Positions 35,301 through 47,003 of a stretch of 64,000 bases of DNA are shown piece by piece. The stretch is from contig CM029380.1 of assembly GCA_017165825.1 (NCBI GenBank), positions 8,720,764-8,784,763 on the forward strand. Reading direction: 5' to 3'. Numbering within the stretch: position 1 is the stretch's first letter; every line of letters starts with the position of its first letter. The notes beneath the pieces are model-generated. The model saw nothing but the letters and a program-made list of their open reading frames with translations. It did no database searches and was not told the origin of the DNA. Source of the DNA: Hepsetus odoe. Lineage: Eukaryota; Chordata; Actinopteri; Characiformes; Hepsetidae. Position numbers and translations under genes: made by a program.

Positions 35301-38300
35301 CAATGGCATGACTTGAACTCTAAATTCTCAGTACAGTTTAGCAATAATAGGATGTGCTGCACAAAGAGTAGACATCTTGAATCTGGAGCAGTCTTCATTG
35401 TGTTTTATGGTAAAAGGTTAGAGAAATGTTCCAAGCAAGCAGAGTTGTGCTATAATTTTTTGATTACTTAAACATTGAGCATTTACATAAAATGAAAAAT
35501 GTTTTTTATTGAAACCTGAAGGCCTGAAGAACTATGTCAACTCAAGGGCAGCAAGTCCTTTGGAATGTACTGGCACACAGGCTTGCTGCAGTCTCTATTT
35601 ATGTGCTGCCACGTGGGACATCTCAAGTGTTATTCCATAAGATGCAATAAAACCTGTAAAAATCACACAAAATGTAAATATTTGGCTAAAAAGGGTTTTG
35701 AGATCCTGATGTCTCACCTGAGGTGAGACTTAAAAACATACAGCTATAACCTCAGGCCAGCTACCTGGTTATTTCAGGTATAAACAAAATCATCAGCTCT
35801 TTACCATGTACTGGCAAAAAGACCCACAACTCAGATGCAGGTAAGGTCTTATAAAGTGTGCTTTAGGGGAATTTCTGCCTAGTGTCTCTCAGCTGTCCTT
35901 GGTGCCAAGCCAGCATTTACAGCTTGATGGAGTTATATGTTGAGGAAAGCAAGATTCCAAAAGAGTATATGATAAAAAACTGTCAAACATTTATGACATG
36001 TTTAAAGGAATAGCAAATAATCTGATTAATAGTTTCTTTGGATGTCTACTGAAGCTATGAGGCTAGCATTAAAACACTGATAGTCAACTGTCATTCAGAA
36101 CAATTCCTGTAAATTCATCCCCAAACTCACACAGTAGACATATCAACATAGTTTACGGCACAGAAAAAAAACCTTCAGAAGATTAGGTATGAGATGTATC
36201 AATCATGCTTTTGAGCCACACAAAGAAACATATATCCACATTTGCTAAAAGCAGAAATTTGCTTTAAACATTTTACTTATAGATATTTTTTGCTGTGTAA
36301 AACATTTATTTGGAAGAGTATGAAAGTTTTCAACAAACAGGGTAGAACATGTAGGCCAAAGCCAGGAACTGAACATCTGCTGAAAGCTCCCAGACATTTC
36401 TGTCCACATAGTAGATAAATACAAGAGATTGTGTAGAGAAAACTAAAGCCTTTAAGGTACTTTTAGATTCTAAGAAAAGGGGTAGTAAGCGCATTGTGTT
36501 TATGATTGTCATTTACTCATTTGCAGATTCAGATTCAATTTTTTTGTTAATACACCATAAAAGGCATAAAGATCAGTTTGAATAGTATGAAAAGTAACCT
36601 TATTCGAGCATGGAAAGGATTTTCTGTTACTAATTTAGTGTACTCTAGTGTGACCACTTGCGTAAATGCCAATAAAACCATGTTTTGTAAATGTTGCCTG
36701 GGTTGTACAAAAGGAATAGACTGCATTACTCTTTTCTGTGAGGTACTGCAACAGAGACCTTGGGTTCCAGGAACAGGTTTTTGGCAGTGACCTGACAGCC
36801 TGGCTGATCCCAACTCTGGCTACGTACGTCAATGATGCCTCAGCACTCATGTCAGATGACTGCTTTTCTCTTAGGGAAATAAAAAATGTATCAACAGCGG
36901 TTTGCCTCTACAACTCCTTAGCCTCAAAGAGCCTGCAGTCACCACAGTCAACAAGTAGTCCCAGACGTCAAGAGAAACCACCAGCCAGTGTAAATTAATG
37001 GTCTTAAAAGTAGGATTTCTTCCCAGCAATAGTCTCCAATCTTCCATGTTTCAACTTTTTTATCACCATAACAATTAAGCATTTGCATAAATGCATTAAA
37101 ATAATTGTCTGGATAATTAGAACATCATGTGACCAGCAGTGGATGAATAATACAATCTTAAGATGTCTGTCAAGACTTCTTGGAACCACAAAAAGGGTCC
37201 TAAATCAGTGGATCATTTTAAGTGGTGAATTTTTTTGTGGGGGGAAAACATTCCACAAGGAGACAGTTCCTTCCATACTTCAACTCCAAAGACTAACGCA
37301 CTGTGACGCTTGTGACATTTGAGTTTTTGAGTGGAAACAGTGCCTTGGAGGCAGGTGGCCTTTTAGGTTCTCCAGCACTGATAGATCCAGTGCTATGGGC
37401 TTCCAAAAGCTGTATGGATCAAGTAAAAATGTCCCTTTCCACCTCCAAGCCTGTTGGTCTGGGAAAGAAAACTTTCCCAGAGCCCTGATCAGTAGAAGCA
37501 GGAGGAGACCCTGCACCACCCAGGGACTTGTTTCAGTGTGGCTCATGATCCATCCATTACAAGCCTGACAAAAATATCACACAGCCAGCAAGGTCCAGAC
37601 AGAATGACATTTGGGTTGGCAAAAGCAGCGAGTAACGTCAAAATGTGGGCAATGATACAAAAGTCTAGTGAGTAATAAGGGAATTAAGCAACAGTGCTTT
37701 CCTTTTTATGATGGTCATAATCAGCCATGGAAGCAGTTATTTTTTTCCTGTGATAAAATAAAGCATTTCTCATGAGTCACTGATGAGACATGGGTACAGC
37801 ATAGATGCCCTATGTTCTCAAGAGACACAGTACTAAGCATAAATTAAAGACTCTTATTGGGATTGTTGCACTTTATGTAACTGTGAGAAGATGTTCTCAG
37901 GGAATCAAAACAAAGCTGCAGATGGAAATTTATTCCAAAGTGATGTCTCAAGAAAATAACAAGAAAATTTAGAATTATGAGGTGAGGATTTTGGTAGAGT
38001 CACTCACATGCAAACTTGATTTATAACACAACTGCAGAGTAAGTGTGAGGAGACGTTTTCATGTGAGCAGATGGTCTGGCCTGCATTCTCTTACATCAAA
38101 AACTGCAACATTACTGACAGTGAATGATTTACTTACACATGGTGGAAATGGTGTTTTAATGAGCGTTTTATCCATGTAAGAGTGCAAGTGATTCAGTTTA
38201 CTTTGAATAGTTTAAAGAAGAAAATATATATTTTTTCCACATTTAATTTCTTACACATTACTGGTTCCCTGCTGCTCAAACTGCATGCTGCCTGATGTTT

Positions 38301-38379
38301 AAATAACACTGCCATATGGAATAATCTATGCATCCATACATCCATCCACTCATCCGTCCGTCCATCCAGTTCATTATGT

Positions 38380-38508
38380 GTTGTGGGGAGTCTAGAGCAT
38401 ACACTCTGGAAAGGTCACCACAGGGCAGTTACCAAAGCACACTCATACACACAATCACAGGTAGGGGTGATTTAGCATTCATGTCTTTGGATTGTGGGAG
38501 GAACTAAT
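38380..38508 (+). mobile_element. SINE/LINE tail fragment, family 3
   Basis: The order is GAAAGGTCACCACAGGGC, ACACACAATCACAGGTAGGG, GTGATTTAGCATTCATGTC, TTTGGATTGTGGGAG. This is the common fish repeat tail that follows elements like the one at 16131. Confidence 0.65.
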
Positions 38509-38939
38509 TTTTCATTATTGTTAAAAATATTTTAACAGAACTATCCTAGAAAAGCAACAGGACTACTTGATCCATATCTAGTGTTAATGAAAGATACAAT
38601 ATGAGAATTTCCTTCTACTCTACTGACTACCACCTCATATCTTGGAACATGAATTTAAAAATATGGCATTTTGCTTGGTCTCATCCATCAAAAATGTGTT
38701 GCATTCATGTTTCCAATCATGAAAACCCAGACCCCTGGAAAATAGTAGGCTTGCAAATAACATGAGTTAGGTGGATGAAGAATTCTGAGTAATGCTCTTT
38801 TTGCCTTCATGAAAGCATCTCTGCAGTACCCAGTATATGCCAAGCCAATCTGGAAATTCATCAATCAGCCTGCCCTATGCTCCACAGCCTGTTTCTGTTT
38901 GACTAAAACCTATGGGTTCAGCCCCCTCAGAATTGCAAT

Positions 38940-40323
38940 GTGTTTCAGGGGCCACACTTGAAGACAGGTTGGGATCTACATGGCAGGATATGCCTGCATG
39001 ACCACTCACATGGTTTTCTTCTGCAGGTCCCTTCTTGCCGTGAAAATCAACTCAGTGCCAAAAAAGGACCAGCTGACATAATTTCAGCAATCTTCTCATC
39101 CTCTCACACCAGTGAGAGTGTTGAGGAGGACAAGTCTGGAGATCACTCATGCTGATTGAGTTAGAATAGCAGACTTGATGCTTTAAAGGAGGGTTGTGCT
39201 TGAAATTATTCTTTCTGTTAGCCATGCTTACCTGCAAGGAAAGATGTGCAGTCATCACTGCTTTACACAAAAAAGGCTTCACAGGCAAGGATATTGCTGC
39301 TAGTAAGATTGAGATTCAGGGCATCCAAGAAATTGTAGCAAGCACCAGGACCATCTCCTAAAGTTGATTCAGCTGCAGGATTGGGGCACCACCAGTGCAG
39401 AGCTTGGTCTGGAATGACAGCAGGCATTTGCACACACAGTAAGGTGAAGACTTCTGGAGGACGGCCTGGTGTCAAGAAGGGCAGCAAAGATGCCACTTCT
39501 CTCCAAGAAGAACATCAGGGACAGACTGATATTCTGCAAAACGCACAGGGACTGGACGGCTGAGGACTGGTGTGAAGTCATTTGCTCTGATGAATCTCCT
39601 TTCTGATTGTTTGGGGAATCTGGAACAAAGATTGAAGATCTCTGGAGAAGAAAAAGTGAAGAAAAGTTGAGTGCTACCATCACTCCTGTGTCATGCCAAC
39701 AGTAAAGCATCTTGAGACCATTCAAGTGTGGGGTTGCTTCTCAGCTAAAAGACTGGGCTCACTCACAATGTTGCCAAACAGCACAGCCATGAATAAAGAA
39801 TGGTACCAAAAAGGCCTCCAAGAGCAACTTCTCCCAATCATTCAAGAGCAGTCAGGTGGAAGACAATGCCTTTTCTAGTGGGATGGAAAAAGTGATAACT
39901 AAGTGGCTGGGGGAACAAAACATTGAAATTTTGGGTCCATGGCCTGGAAACTCCCCAGACCTTATCCCATTGGGAACTTGTGGTCAGTTCTCAAGAGGCG
40001 GGTGGACAAACACAAACCCACAAATTATGACAAACTCCAAGCATTGATTATGGAAGAATGGGCTGCAACCAGTCAGGGTTTGGCCCAGAAGTTGATTTAC
40101 AGCATGCAAACGCAGAGATCATGAAAAAGAACACTGCAAATATTGACTCTTTGCATAAACTTAAAATAATTGTCAATAAAAACCTTTGAAGCTTATGAAA
40201 TGCTTGCAATTATACTTCAGTTACCAAAGAAACATCTGACAAGCAGACCTAAAAACATTTAAGCAGCAAAACTTTGCACGGAACAATACTTGTGTCATTC
40301 TCAAAACTTTTGGCTACAGCTGT
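38940..40323 (+). mobile_element. Tc1-like DNA transposon, 5'-truncated, inactive
   Basis: The right end (CTCAAAACTTTTGGCTACAGC, ending near 40323) is the terminal repeat of a widespread fish Tc1 family. A matching left repeat was not found. The clear match starts near 39100 and includes a transposase relic at 39222-40124. Confidence 0.85.
39222..40124 (+). pseudogene. Tc1-like transposase relic
   Basis: The relic starts at MLTCKERCAVITALHKKGF-like sequence and is broken by deletions and frame changes. Clear parts are the stretch around VMPTVKHLETIQVWGCFSA, a C-terminal frame with NLWSVLKRRVDKHKP, and the end near 40124. The second catalytic block is deleted near 39885, and the third catalytic Glu is changed to Gly (PIGNLW, near 39967). 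No function is expected. Confidence 0.85.
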
Positions 40324-42692
40324 ATGTAGGTGAGCTTCATGTAAGATTAATAGTTTCCATTTAATTAACTGCCTTGTGTATGGAACAGGTGTGTCATTGT
40401 TGCCTGAATTCATGTAGACTAAAGGTTAAACAAGGACTGGGACCCTGTTGATTGTTATGCTTTCTCATATGGTGATGGGATAGATGGGGGGCATATCTAA
40501 ACACAAGAAGGTTTTTTTTTTCGAACAACCGCTTGCTGGCCATAGCCCAGCTCAAGCCCTCTCAGGTCACTTCTGCCTAAACATGTAGTAATGCAGTCTA
40601 GCTTTGTATACACTGTCTCTTTTCCACACTGCCACCCCTCTCCAGCTACACCATCTCTAGAGCTCTGACAACCTCTAATCCAAGCACATGAGGCAAAGTC
40701 ACTGTACACAGGAGAATCCATAAAACACACATTTTTATATCAGTGGAAAAGATTGTCTAGCAATGTATGGAGATTCTCTGTCTTAGCCTTAGTAAGGACA
40801 TTGTCTTTGTCGTTGCCTTGTTTAGACTGCACAATTGGGTGGTGTCAGAAGTGCCTAAGTGCATGAACTCACCTTGGTGAGCAAACACATTTTTAAACCC
40901 ACAGTGTTTGGTGAGAGAAAAGGTCATGAGAGAAGCTAGGCAGGAGAGGAGAGTCTTCTCAGGACCCATTTTGAGGCTTGACCACAGAACTTTCAGAACA
41001 TATGGCAGCAATAAAAGACCTGCCATCCATCACGCAGAACCTCAAAACAAAACGTCAAATTGTCAAACGTCAATATACATCTTTGAAGTTTACTCTTCCA
41101 GATTTAACCCTGTTGCACATCTCATGGTATTTAGTGGTATTCCACTTTTTAGGCCTCTCTAAGGCTCTTCATCTTTTTATTTAATGAGAACAATTCCTTT
41201 AAAAAAAATGTTAAAGAATGTACACCTACACTAAAACTTCATTAAAGAATGAACTCTATAAAACGTTCTGGTAAGATGTCAAATCTAAATAACATTTTTA
41301 TTTGAATATGTGGAATAAATTTATTTGCCATTTTATACAGCTGGCTCCTGTGTAGGTACCCTCCATTTTCCCTGTTTTTGTTGTTAGATGGAGTCCCAGT
41401 CCCCTAGAGCTCCTCATCTCTGATCCTTAGATGGCGTGACCCAATTAATACAGTCAGAAAACAGAGATGCAGCCAAAAATTCAAACATACCTAACTGCTC
41501 AGAAAAAACCTTAAATTTTATTTTTACATTAAGTGTTACTGCTCTTAAGCTTAAAAATGTGCTGTGTCAAGTTGTGCCCTATGCAGATGCTACTTTTGAT
41601 GCTACTACTTTTTTACAGCCTCTTTGGGTGGTGAGGTGGAGGAAAAATGAGTCACAGGAAACAGATGGCAGTAAAGATGGAAATTTATAAGACATTATGG
41701 AAGGAGTAGCAGCTTCAGACCTGGTCTTTAAAGCTTGACTAAAAAAGTTGTGACTCCATTCAGATTGCCTGGGATTTTTTTTTTACTGGTTAACAGTTTC
41801 AAGAGTTTACTTGGTGCCACATGGTACCACAGTACCAGTGAATAATCTTGGAGGGGAAGAAAACAGCCTGTAGATCAGAGGGATCAAAGGGGAATGGTGA
41901 GAATTGTGCCTATTAGAACAACTGAGCAAATGACAGTTGAGTTCAACACTGATATGTAGAATTCCATGTCAGAATGCCCCAGTCATCAGATTTAGTCTCG
42001 GTTGGACAACAAGGACCTACCAATGCTACCAGACATTAGCATTCTGTCCTTTGCAACTGCATTATTTTACCTCAATAGATTGCTTATAATGTGCACACAT
42101 ACACTGCCTCATAGAGTAGTGACTGTGATTTGGTCAGTAGTCTTGCCAGAGACACTGACTCAGGGTGTAAGAGGAGCCCATTAACACAAACTCTTCCATC
42201 TGCGTGCATGGTTCCTCGTTATACCTCTCTACACATTCCTTCATCCACTTCTTTCCTCTGTAGTCAGCAGTGCTCAGTAAATAACTCCCCTTCATTCTTT
42301 TTATTAAATCCTGCATCCTCCCCTTAACTCCCTTCCCCCTTCCCACCCCAAATGCAAAATATGCATGAAAAAGGTCAAAACTTATATAATCTGCCACTTC
42401 TTTATCATTTTAATTTACCTTTGCTGACTGGATTGTTTTGGTACCAATGCTGTGGTTTTTGCCTTAGACATGTGCAGGGGAGGCGTATGTTTTAGCACAG
42501 CCTAACCCTCCTTTGAAAAGACTCTTGAACACAACTCCCTCCCAGTCACAAATTCAGTGATTACTCAATAATATTCCTTTCCCAGCCCAGCAGGTGTTTC
42601 TCATCTCCTTTAGCTTTTGGGACATACATTTCCCATATGCAAAATGTCTACATGATTAATACATGTGGAGCTTGCTATTAATGTGCCATAAT

Positions 42693-42712
42693 TTATTGTG
42701 AATCCACAATAA
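42693..42712. promoter_or_regulatory. Perfect 8-bp palindrome with SOX-type half-sites
   Basis: TTATTGTG, a 4-base spacer, then CACAATAA. Each arm contains a SOX-like ACAAT core, arranged as an inverted pair. It sits in a repeat-free stretch (about 42580-42900). Function is inferred from motif form only. Confidence 0.35.
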
Positions 42713-44591
42713 TTTAGCCTTTTGCACTACTCAGACTGTTGTTTATTTGAAAGTGCTTTGGGGTCTGAGAGATAAATGGAGGAAAGAGAGACATTGTTTC
42801 CAGTTCATAATGCAATAGATCATCAACTCCGAGGACATTTGTAATTAAGTGAAACCTATGAGTCATCTTGAAGCATTTCCACATGCTCACCAAAGTGTTG
42901 AGTATTCAGATGTCACAGGCATGTACCAAAAAGAAAAATTTAATTATATTTGTCTTAGCGAGCATCTGGATTTCAGATTAGGCCTTCTCAGCATTACCCT
43001 TTGAGGCTCAGGTAAAAACAGTAAGTAGAGCACTCCAAATGCAGTGCACAAAAATTAAGCATGTAATTCAAATTACAGTAAGGCCTCATACCATTGTTTT
43101 CTTGCATATTATCAAAATGGAGGCTTCACCTCTAACCGTCCCTTCTACAAATGGCCCCACATACTTCACGCCTCAATGGGCTGCATGTTTTGCTGAGGAT
43201 ATGGGCCAATTTTACATTGGAAATTTTAGCATGATCACAATATATAGCACTCTAGACAGAGAAGCACACAAGGGAACGCTGTGCATCAGAATTTCAGAAG
43301 TGCTCATGGCAGTCATTAAATCCAATCAAAACCCTTATCTGTGATAACAGCCTATGTGTCCTGCAAGCCCATAGGTGCTTCCTTTCACCTTGTCCCACCC
43401 TTTGCTCCCACAACCACCCAGCTCTGTACCTTGCAAATTACTTTCAGCTTGAGTACACATATTGGTACAAGCAGCTGTGAGATGTCAAGCACAGGGGCTA
43501 AGATTTAAATTGTGGTCAGATGAAGACCGAAACAGCTTAAGTCAGCTTTTTGCACTTACTATCCAGAACCTAACAAAGGGATACTACAGCGTCATTTACT
43601 GCCCATATGTCTATTATTAGTACTGGAATGCCATGGAACTATCCAAGTTATCTCATATATACTACATCAGGACTGCAGGTTAGGAACAGGTGTCCAAAGT
43701 TTCCATTAATTTACCCCTTTCAATTGGTGAATTTAGCTTTTATGAAAATGGGTTGGTGATACAAGCATTCTTTTACACCTTTTTTTTTTTTTACAAAAAA
43801 TGTATATACTGTATATATAAAAAGCTTTTAAATGGTGAAAGATTTCTGTAATTTCCCCTAGACAACTAAATCAAATAGAAAGATTAAGGACAAAGCAATT
43901 TTTACTTAAGATAACTACTAATCAAAACACAATTCTTTTAGTAAAGATCTGAAGACTTGCCAAAAAAATAATGCTCAAAATAACAATAACAAAAAACAAC
44001 AATGCTAATGCCAATGTGAATAATCATGCTAATAATATTAATAATAATAATGCTTTATCTGCAATTAAACTCTCATCTCCCCTTTATATCTCCATTGTTG
44101 ACACAAATCTCCTTTTTTGTCCATTTTGATTGTTCTTTTAACAGAATCACTAGTGAGTCTTCAAAGCCATCAAAAATCAAAAATAATATTTTTGCCTGGG
44201 TTATCATCTCCTTAGAAAAGTACCGCCAGTAAATGGGACACTATGGAACAGCCACACATGATCTTAAAGTCGACATGGTCAAATAATCAGCATTTGCCTG
44301 GGAAGTTAGTCCAATACTTTTGGGATGGGCTTTATGATCTAGAAATTATTATTCTATAGCAGTGCCTTTTGAACATAAAGTACTTAAATCAACTGCATTA
44401 GTCATCATGACATTTCTTCACTTCGGTTGAATCAAACATAACTCCCCTAGTCTTACAGCATTGATGCTCTCCAGAAACTATCCAGACAGCAGCAGTTTGA
44501 TCAATGAAGACTTGTGGTCAGACATGAGTGCTTGAGCTGCATGTTGCAACAGATTAAAACCTTGAGAAATACCCTGGACAGATTGCCAGTA

Positions 44592-44842
44592 AACTGAAAA
44601 TGACTATTTGTCATTGTGAAGACACAGGACATTACATAGTAAACCACAATGAAATGTTTCTCTGCGTTTAATGCATGTGCACCAAAGTGGAGTAGTTGGC
44701 AGCCATATCCAGCACCAGTTGCAAGGTTGGGGATGGTACCTTGCTTAGGGATATCTCAGGACAACCTACTGGGCTGTGACGTGAACACCTGACCTTCTGA
44801 TCACATGGCTTAATTCCTAACTCCTAGGCCTCCACTGCCCAT
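44592..44842 (-). mobile_element. SINE family 1, diverged copy
   Basis: The tail (GAAAATGACTATTTGTCATT) is on the left and the head region (CTAACTCCTAGGCCTCCACT on +) on the right. It is more decayed than the copies at 32158 and 33230. Confidence 0.8.
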
Positions 44843-44959
44843 GTGCAGGGCGACAAACAAATACAGAAACTGACACCACAGGGGCAATTCAGTATTTCCA
44901 TTCCAACATTGCTAATCACCAAAACAACATTGCTAATCACCAAACACCCATCTGTCATA

Positions 44960-45172
44960 CGTGGGTGGCGGTAGTCTAGTGGTAGGATACTTGCCTATGG
45001 ACCTATGGCTCATGAGGTTCCAGGTTTGAATCCCACCTCTAGCACTACCACCACTGGGTCCCTGAGCAAGACCCTTAACCCTGAATTGCTCCAGGGGGAC
45101 TGTCTCTGTAATTAAGACATAGAAGTCGCTCTGGATAAGAGCGTCCGCTAAATGCCATAAATGTAAATATGT
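44960..45172 (+). mobile_element. V-SINE-like copy, family 2, near-complete
   Basis: The tRNA-like head (GTGGCGGTAGTCTAGTGGTA) and B-box GGTTTGAATCCCACCTC are intact. The core GAGCAAGACCCTTAACCCTG and the tail CGCTCTGGATAAGAGCGTCC follow. Confidence 0.88.
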
Positions 45173-45214
45173 AATATTATAATGCAATAAGGATAACATA
45201 ATACCACCAAGATA

Positions 45215-46951
45215 CTAACATAAACTTTATTTTTATTTTGTGCAAAAACAACTTTCACTGCCTGTGTTTCATGCCAATTCAAATAACTGGGGCTCAACCC
45301 CAGCTATCACAAGTCTTACAGCCACTGTATAAATCCTGTCACTGTTGGAGCGTTTGTGAAAAAAAAGATATGTTACATTTACAGAGAAATGTACATTTGC
45401 AGCCTTTGTTTACAGGAGACACTTTTAGTAATAAAAAAATTATATATTAAAAAGAGACATAATGCATACACTTTCATAAAACATACCTATATTTCCACAA
45501 CTATTTCCAAATGAAATAATAAATCAGAATATTTACACAAAACAATTTCAAAAGCTGTACAGTTATGATTTCCCTAAACATCCCATATACCTTAATGCTG
45601 TAGCAAGACTGAGGTAGCCCTTAAAGAATGGAAGACAAAGAGAGAGAAACAGCAAAAAGCAGCTACATGGGGGGGGGGTGTTCTTAAGTGGTAGTTAAAC
45701 TGTACTGGACAGCCTTAAGGAGGAATAAAATGTTTTAAAAAGCAAGATACCAAATCCTTCATTTTGATTGTAATATAATCCTGCTAAGTAACACAAGATA
45801 ATATTGAAGACCTTGAGATAGCCAGCGTCCCTTTCCCTGGGTGCCTTTGGGTTCTTTTTTATTACATTGCTATGGAGTGGTTACACAGATCCTTGTTCTC
45901 CATGTTCTGTGTGTTTTCCAAATCATTCTCAAATGAAAAAGTAAAGCTAAGCTAAACAGATGAAAGTGCTCTTGGCAGTAATGTGTATATCTGGGCCACG
46001 TTACCAAATGGAAAATTTTATACTGTAATGGGCATTTCACTTTCTCATGTGGGCCAATATCCGAGGGTTTCTAAGTTGATCTGTTTGATTCTGTTCCATT
46101 CAAATTAAGGGACGTGCAGCAAGAGTTAGGTTTAAAAAGGAAATACTGAGTCAAGTGCATGTCTGGACCATTAAAAGATGCCTCTTTGGGGAATGTCCTG
46201 CTTCTACATGCACTCTGCACTTCTAGGACTGAATCACGCGTCAATGTTTTTGCACCTTCCCTGAAACTTCAGCACATTATTGATACTGGACGGCTCAGAA
46301 GCATTCTACAGGAAAAGTGTCTTTTCCTTGGAAGGTTGCCTTCCCACACCACCCTTTTTGCTCAAGATGATGAGAGCATCTGCCTATCCTCTGAAGGTTC
46401 TTCTGCCCACAAGAACAAAACCAATATAATATACATTTGCCCAGACACAGACCACCAGTAATGGCCACCCTTGACTAGATAAACATGGCAGACTTAAAAA
46501 AATGTAGAAACAACAGGGAATACAAAACAAAACACATTTTGACAAATCACTGAACCAAAGATCTGTACAAAATGATTAAATACAGTGTATACCATCCTGT
46601 TTATGAGAGCAAATATTAAAAATGGAAACTATATTACAAAAATAGTTGGAGTAGCTTGATTGAAAACAGCATGTAAATGTAGAAAACCCGCACTGCTGTT
46701 AAATCTGTCCTGCCACAATGCATTTTTCTATATACTGTGTGTGGCATAACATAATTGTGAAAATAGGTAAGCATGTAACCTTCTTTATTGAACAATGGCA
46801 AAAATTTCTAATGATTATGTGGGGTCTCAAACTGAAAACAATGAAAGAGGTGGCCAGAGTACTGAATGGTTTGACATGTTCGTCCTCCCAAAGTGGATGA
46901 GGATCCTGCATGTCCCTGGAGCACTGGACAATAGGCCCTGTGCACGTGGGC
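45215..46951 (-). other. crispld2: Probable crispld2 3' UTR
   Basis: The stretch is repeat-free and lies between the crispld2 stop and the family 2 SINE. Candidate AATAAA signals on the - strand appear as TTTATT at 46784, 45857 and in the 45226-45240 cluster. A long 3' UTR is known for human CRISPLD2, but its extent here is unproven. It includes a run of nine or more G near 45669. Confidence 0.45.
46784..46789 (-). terminator. Proximal AATAAA polyadenylation signal
   Basis: TTTATT on the + strand, about 165 bases after the crispld2 stop codon on the - strand. Confidence 0.45.
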
Positions 46952-47003
46952 TCACTCTCGGACGGTAAAAACACGAAAAGAGCCTCCCTCTGTCTGTGTT
47001 TTA
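46952..47003 (-). CDS. crispld2: crispld2 exon 15, C-terminus
   Basis: After a CTTCCGCAG acceptor it completes a Ser codon and adds KTQTEGGSFRVFTVRE and TGA. The end aligns with DGKAFRIFAVRQ of the human protein. Confidence 0.92.

Larger units (their letters stand above)
32606..45214. other. Intergenic DNA between the two 3' ends (part 2)
   Basis: Apart from the mobile elements listed here I see no gene. 35470-38300 and 40330-44580 hold only short frames without domains. Tc1-end-like phrases (CCAATACTTTTG) near 34735 and 44310 suggest further old transposon debris. An oligo-T of 12 and a TATATA-rich block lie at 43779-43820. Confidence 0.6.

Noticed and set aside
38280..38360. CATCCATCCA-type short repeats as a CRISPR-like array
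   Set aside because: It is a simple CATC-type microsatellite next to a SINE/LINE tail. There are no regular spacers and the host is a vertebrate.
39369..39725. 118-codon frame on the - strand
   Set aside because: Antisense shadow of the Tc1 transposase relic.
46159..46461. 100-codon + strand frame in the crispld2 3' region
   Set aside because: No domain seen. It lies antisense to the probable 3' UTR.
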